From Parvularia atlantis (Eukaryota > Opisthokonta > Rotosphaerida): a DNA stretch of 15,308 bases. The position numbers and the translations under genes were made by a program. Numbering within the stretch: position 1 is the stretch's first letter; each line of letters starts with the position of its first letter. The DNA is taken from positions 1 through 15,308 of the forward strand of contig CALSCO010002218.1 of the NCBI GenBank assembly GCA_943704415.1, in the 5' to 3' direction. Positions 9,986 to 15,308 of this stretch are shown in pieces. Under the pieces are notes generated by a model. The model was not told the DNA's origin. It ran no database searches and saw only the letters and a list, made by a program, of their open reading frames with translations.

Positions 9986-12821
9986 ATGGGCGACCCGCTG
10001 ATCACGCCGTCGCCGTCGGGCTCGCTGCTCGGCGCCAACGGCAGCGGCCGGCGCAAGCCGCAGCTGTTCGAGGGTGACGCGCTCCCACGGCCTCCCCCGC
10101 GCCGCGCGCACGGGGGTGCTGACCAGGGCGCGGCCCCGCAGTCGCGTGGGAGGCGGCCAACAAGGTCGGCGGCATCTACACCGTGCTCAAGACGAAGGCG
10201 CCGGTGACGGTTGAGGAGTACGGCGAGCGGTGCAACGCGGGTTGTGGGCGTTGCGCTGTGCTGTGTGCTGCTGACCCGGCCGACGCGCCGCCGCAGCTAC
10301 TGCCTCATCGGCCCGCTGTCGTACTCGGCGCAGATCGAGGTCGAGGTGCAGCAGCCGACGAGCGAGCCGCTGCGCAACGCGATCGGCACGATGACGGCGC
10401 AGGGCGTGCGGGTGGCGTGGCGCCCCCCCCCCCCCCCCCCCGTCGCATGGACCCGCACCAACGGCGCGCACACGCTGCAGGTCACGTACGGCCGCTGGCT
10501 GATCGAGGGCTACCCGAAGGTGCTCCTGTTCGACATCGGCTCGATGTGGCACCGCCTGAACGAGTGGAAGGGCGACCTGTGGAGCGTGGCCAAGATCCCC
10601 GCGCCTCAGGAGGACAAGGAGATGAACGACGCGATCGTCTTCGGCTACATTGTCGCGTGGTTCTTCGGCGAGGTGTGCGCTCACCCACTACTCGCGTCCG
10701 CCCACGCTCACGCTGCGCTGCCACGATGCAGTACCTCCACCACAGCCCCACGTCGCACGTCATCGCGCATTTCCACGAGTGGCTCACGGGCGTGGGCCTC
10801 GTGCTGGCCAAGATCCGCGACTTCCGCATCGCCACCATCTTCACCACTCACGCGACCCTGCTCGGCCGCTACCTGTGCGCGGGCAACGTCGACTTCTACA
10901 ACAACCTCGACCTGTTTGACTGCGACTACGAGGCCGGCCGCCGCCAGATCTACCACCGCTATTGCCTCGAGCGCGCGGCCGCGCACAGCGCGCACGTCTT
11001 CACGACCGTCTCGCACATCACCGCCTTTGAGGCCGAGCACCTGCTCAAGCGCCGGCCAGGTGCCGCGCCTGCTGCGTGCTCGCGCAGCGCTCACCGCCCG
11101 TGCGCACAGACGGCGTGCTGCCCAACGGCCTGAACGTGATCAAGTTTGCGTGCGTGGCCCGCGTGTGGCCGGCGTGCGCACCAGCTGACGCCCGCCCGCA
11201 GCGCGCTGCACGAGTTCCAGAACCTGCACGCGCTCAACAAGGAGAAGATCCACAACTTTGTGCGCGGGCACTTTTACGGGTGCGCGCTCGCGCCCGCTGC
11301 CTGTGTTGGTGCGCACACGTGCTAAGCACGGCCGTACGCCCGCAGGCACTTTGACTTTGACCTCGACAACACGCTGTACTTCTTCACGGCCGGGCGGTAC
11401 GAGTACCGCAACAAGGGCATCGACATGTTCCTCGAGAGCCTCGCACGTGCGCTGCGAGCCGCAGGCGGGCCGGCGAGCGCCCGCTGACCGTGTGCACGTT
11501 CATAGGGCTGAACGAGCGCCTGCGCATGATCCAGTCCAACACGACCGTCGTCGCGTTCTTCGTCACGCCCGCGCCCGCGCGCAACTTCAACGTGGACGCG
11601 CTCAAGGGCCAGGCCGTGACCAAGCAGCTGCGCGACACGGTGCAGGAGATCCAGAACGAGATCGGCAAGCGCATCTTTGAGGAGGCCGTGCGGTGCGCGG
11701 CGTGCCTTCGTGCGGCGCCCGTGCGCGCGCTGACTCGGCGTCGTGCAGAGGCAAGCTGCCGGACCCGAACAAGCTGCTGAGCGAGGCCGAGCTGGTGCAG
11801 CTCAAGCGCCGCATCTTCGCGATGAAGCGCGACACGCTCCCGCCCGTCGTCACGCACAACATGGTCGACGACGAGACCGACCCAATCCTCAACCACCTGC
11901 GCCGCGTCAACCTCTACAACCGCCACGACGACCGCGTGCGTGCGCGGCACCGTGCGTGGGCACTTCTTTGCTCACACGCGCATTGCGGTGGCAGGTCAAG
12001 ATCGTGTACCACCCCGAGTTCCTCAGCAGCACGAACCCACTGTTCGGCCTAGACTACGAGGACTTTGTGCGCGGGTGCCACCTGGGCGTGTTCCCGTCGT
12101 ACTACGAGCCGTGGTGCGTGCGCTGCGCGGGAGGCGCGCACGCCTTCGCGCTGACGCGCGCCGCAGGGGCTACACGCCCGCCGAGTGCACGGTCATGGGT
12201 GTGCCGTCGATCACGACCAACCTCGCTGGTTTTGGCTGCTTCATCGAGGAGAAGGCACGCGGCTCGGCTAGTGCGCACGCGCGCATCTCGCTGACGGCCG
12301 CGGCAGGTCGAGAACCCGTCCGACTACGGCCTGTACGTGGTCGACCGGCGCATGAAGGCGCCGCACGAGTCGATTGAGCAGCTGACCGACTACATGTTCG
12401 CCTTCACCAACAAGAGGTGCGCGCGGCTGGCGCGGCGCCGTCTCACGCCTCTGCCGCAGCCGCCGCCAGCGCATCAACCTGCGCAACCGCACCGAGCGCA
12501 TCAGCGATCTGCTCGACTGGAAGACGATGGGGCTCGAGTACGTGCGGGTGCGTGCGGGCCAGGTCTTGCCGCATGGATCGCTGGCTAACGGCGGGCGCGT
12601 ATCAGGCGCGCAGCCTCGCACTGCGCCGCGTCTTTGGCGAACAGTTTGCCGCGCCCATCGAGACCGGGACGCAGAAAAAGATCCCGCGACCGCCGTCGGC
12701 ACCGCCCTCGCCGCGGCTGCGCGCGCAGCTGGCCGACGCGGACGGCGCGGAGCTGCCACCGAGTGAGCCGCTCTCGCTCGAGCAGGTGGTCGAGGAGAAC
12801 GTCGAGATCCAGGACGTGTGA
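9986..12821 (+). CDS. GYS: Glycogen synthase (glycosyltransferase family 3), complete
   Basis: Transfers glucose from UDP-glucose to glycogen in the cytosol. Fifteen exons, 674 aa (yeast Gsy about 705, human 737). Landmarks: N-terminal [16 protein letters not shown] (residues 30-45, nucleotide-binding loop), [43 protein letters not shown], and the catalytic E-x7-E pair E506/E514 in [11 protein letters not shown]. The arginine cluster for glucose-6-phosphate activation spans R575-R587. The tail [12 protein letters not shown] (S634, S638) matches the phosphorylation site of animal and fungal enzymes, so both controls are probably kept. Introns: 10074-10141, 10230-10296, 10412-10480 (or from 10406), 10673-10731, 11060-11109, 11150-11201, 11280-11345, 11447-11505, 11693-11748, 11936-11994, 12114-12166, 12255-12306, 12417-12459, 12548-12605. 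The symbol is generic for the family. Confidence 0.96.
10423..10441 (+). repeat. C19 homopolymer inside glycogen synthase intron 3
   Basis: Nineteen consecutive C bases. The surrounding segment is stop-free and in frame with its exons, so read unspliced it would give a short proline run. Family spacing (AQGVR joined to VTYGRWL) places it in an intron. Its length may vary or be misassembled. Confidence 0.95.
12255..12306 (+). other. GC-AG intron (glycogen synthase intron 12)
   Basis: Donor AAG|GCACGC, branch-like CTGAC, acceptor GCGGCAG; 52 nt. The flanking exons are in different frames, and the only GT donor inside (12271) gives a length that does not restore the frame. Removal yields [14 protein letters not shown], the exact family spacing. 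Confidence 0.83.
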
Positions 12822-12905
12822 GGCGCGCCCCCGCCCGCCCACCGAGCAGGGCCCAAAGTCATAGAGCAGCAACTTCGGTCAAGTCGGTTGTGTGTTGAGC
12901 GAGCG
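12822..12905 (+). promoter_or_regulatory. Short tandem intergenic region before XPA
   Basis: Only 84 bp lie between the glycogen synthase stop and the XPA start, so the 3' end of one and the promoter of the other must share it or overlap the neighbouring genes. No clear TATA box or poly(A) signal is seen; the most T-rich part is about 12871-12897. Confidence 0.4.
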
Positions 12906-14048
12906 ATGAGTGCGGAACAGCTGCGACAACTCGAGCTGCGCAAGCAAGCCGCGCGCGAGCGCCGCAGCGAGTGGCAGCAGCGGCAGCAAGAGCGGCGCGC
13001 GGCGGCGGGCGGGAGCAGCGCCGATGCGCCGCCGCCGTTCAGCGAGAGCTACGTCGAGTTCCGGCTGGACGAGCTGCGCGACAGCCGCGGTGGCGCTGCT
13101 GCTGCTGCTGCTGCCGTGCGCTTCGCCTCGCTGACGCGTCGCGCCAGGCGGCTTTTTCACGGAGAGCGCGGGCAGCGCGGGCGGCGCGGCCGCGACGGGC
13201 GCCGATGTGCCGCTGCTGCTGAGCACGGAGCAGCGGCGAAAGCGCATGCGATCGGCGCCGCCCGAGCGCCGGATGGTGCACGACCCGCGTGCGTGCTTCG
13301 CCGTGGTGCCGGATGCGCGGCCGGCTCACGCGGTCGCCCGCCCAGCGCTCGTCCTGCCGGTGGAGGAAAACCCGCCCTGTGAGAAGTGCGGGTCGATCGA
13401 GACCGAGGCCGACTTCTTCCGCTGGTTCGGCGTGCGCGTGTGCGCGCGGTGCCGGCGCGAGGACGAGATGTACAGCCTGGTGACGAAGACGGTGGCGAAG
13501 GAGGTGCGTGCGGCGTGCGCGCCCCGCGGCGGCACCCGTGCGGCCTGACGTGGGTCGCAGGACTTTCTCGTGACCGACAGCGAGCTGAGCAGGCTGCGCT
13601 TCGTCGCGCGGCCCAACCCGCACAACTCCAACTGGAAGGACATGCAGCTGTACCTTTACAGGCAGGTGCGCCCGCACGCTGCCCTGTGGTCGCGCGTGTC
13701 CCATCGGCGTGCGCGCGTGAAGGTGTACGACTACGCGATCGCCAAGTGGGGCAGCGAGGAGAAGCTCAACGAGGCGTTCGTCGCAAAGCAGAACAAGCGC
13801 ACGACGGGCAAGTCCAAGCTGTTTGAGACGCACATCTCCGGTGCCGCGCGCCCGTGCATGCGTGCGCGGTGTGCTGACGGCCGTGCGCAGACCTGCGCAA
13901 GGAGGCGCGCACGGCCGAGCGGCTCAACAAGCTGCTCGAGAAGCACGAGCACAGCTTCGGGCCGGAGACGCTCGCGGACGCGGCCAGCAACACGTGGACG
14001 CGGACGTGCGGCGCGTGCGGGCACACCGTGTCGTTTGAGAAACTGTAG
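12906..14048 (+). CDS. XPA: XPA (Rad14) nucleotide-excision-repair damage-verification protein, complete
   Basis: Six exons, 287 aa (human XPA 273). Introns: 13090-13147, 13289-13345, 13504-13560, 13666-13722, 13841-13890. The N-terminus is a basic, Arg/Gln-rich helix. The RGGFF motif (residues 61-65) corresponds to the GGGF segment that binds ERCC1. The zinc finger is C120-x2-C123-x17-C141-x2-C144, with exactly the family spacing. It is followed by YSLVTKTVAKEDFLVTDSEL, the DNA-binding core NPHNSNWKDMQLYLYRQV and WGSEEKLNEA. A second, C-terminal CGACGH (C275, C278) matches the human CTMCGH end, the TFIIH-contact region. XPA checks lesions and scaffolds the repair complex in the nucleus. Introns at 13289, 13504 and 13666 are each 57 nt; the first and third are stop-free and called from family spacing. 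Confidence 0.95.
13095..13114 (+). repeat. (GCT)6 triplet repeat in XPA intron 1
   Basis: Six GCT units plus two bases, within the 58-nt first intron near its donor. Spliced out, it does not encode protein; retained, it would read as alanines in the exon 1 frame. Confidence 0.85.
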
Positions 14049-14183
14049 CACAGGGCACCGGTGGGAGGTACACACACACAAAAGCCCGACGCAGCGGGCG
14101 GGCGCGGGCGCGGGCGCGGCTCAAAAGGGGACGGGAGAGTGCGCTCGGACGGGCTGTACAGCACGCCGGAGGTGTCGCGGGCA
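14049..14183. terminator. Tail-to-tail 3' region between XPA and RAD51
   Basis: The 135-bp spacer holds both 3' ends. It contains an (AC)n run at 14070-14080 followed by AAAA, then G-rich GGGCGC units, then AAAAGGGG. No AATAAA is present on either strand that I can see. Confidence 0.45.
14096..14114 (+). other. Predicted G-quadruplex motif
   Basis: Four GGG runs (14096-98, 14100-102, 14106-108, 14112-114) with loops of 1, 3 and 3 bases, which fits the G3-N1-7 rule exactly. It sits between two converging genes and would be in the XPA transcript just after the stop. Confidence 0.8.

Positions 14184-15308
<1,125 letters not shown>

Noticed and set aside
10412-10480. Proline run encoded by the C19 tract as part of glycogen synthase
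   Set aside because: Fungal and animal enzymes have no insertion between the AQG-like segment and YGRWLIEG; splicing gives the expected length.

Overview
This is a gene-dense stretch of nuclear DNA from a GC-rich, almost certainly unicellular eukaryote. It holds six protein genes, five of them complete, and all are interrupted by many very short introns. The standard genetic code fits: TGA and TAG stops are used and no coding stop needs reassigning. The species cannot be named. An animal/fungal/amoebozoan-type (GT3) glycogen synthase argues against a plant or green alga. A complete MROH1 HEAT-repeat protein, a plant/animal-like RAMP4 and an XPA gene suit an early-diverging fungus, an amoebozoan-type protist or another relative of the animal-fungal lineage.

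Layout, left to right: a (CT)n microsatellite (26-66); MROH1-like HEAT-repeat gene (100-7250, minus, 40 exons, 1643 aa); a 146-bp head-to-head promoter region with ACG repeats; a SERINC family membrane protein (7397-9087, plus, 9 exons); a 195-bp tail-to-tail spacer; RAMP4/SERP1-type translocon protein (9283-9684, minus, 4 exons, 64 aa); a 301-bp head-to-head promoter region; glycogen synthase (9986-12821, plus, 15 exons, 674 aa); an 84-bp spacer; XPA nucleotide-excision-repair protein (12906-14048, plus, 6 exons, 287 aa); a 135-bp tail-to-tail spacer with a G-quadruplex motif; and the RAD51 recombinase (14184-15263 and beyond, minus, 5' end outside the window).

The exon structures were built by hand from reading frame, splice phase and comparison with remembered family sequences. 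Every spliced CDS comes out as a whole number of codons, and MROH1, XPA and RAMP4 come out close to the lengths of their human counterparts. That gives 74 complete introns of 40-84 nt in about 15 kb.

The most unusual feature is the splicing code. About 51 of 74 donors read GTGCG rather than GTAAG/GTGAG. Most introns carry a CTGAC/CTCAC-like branch site before a CGCAG-like acceptor. Five introns appear to be GC-AG, four of them with the same donor GCACG. Roughly a third of the introns are multiples of three, and many have no stop, so simple ORF calling reads straight through them.

Functionally the genes are housekeeping: endolysosomal traffic (MROH1), membrane lipid protein (SERINC), ER translocon (RAMP4), glycogen storage, and two DNA repair genes (XPA, RAD51) placed tail to tail. 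No mobile element, CRISPR array, rRNA or tRNA was recognised.
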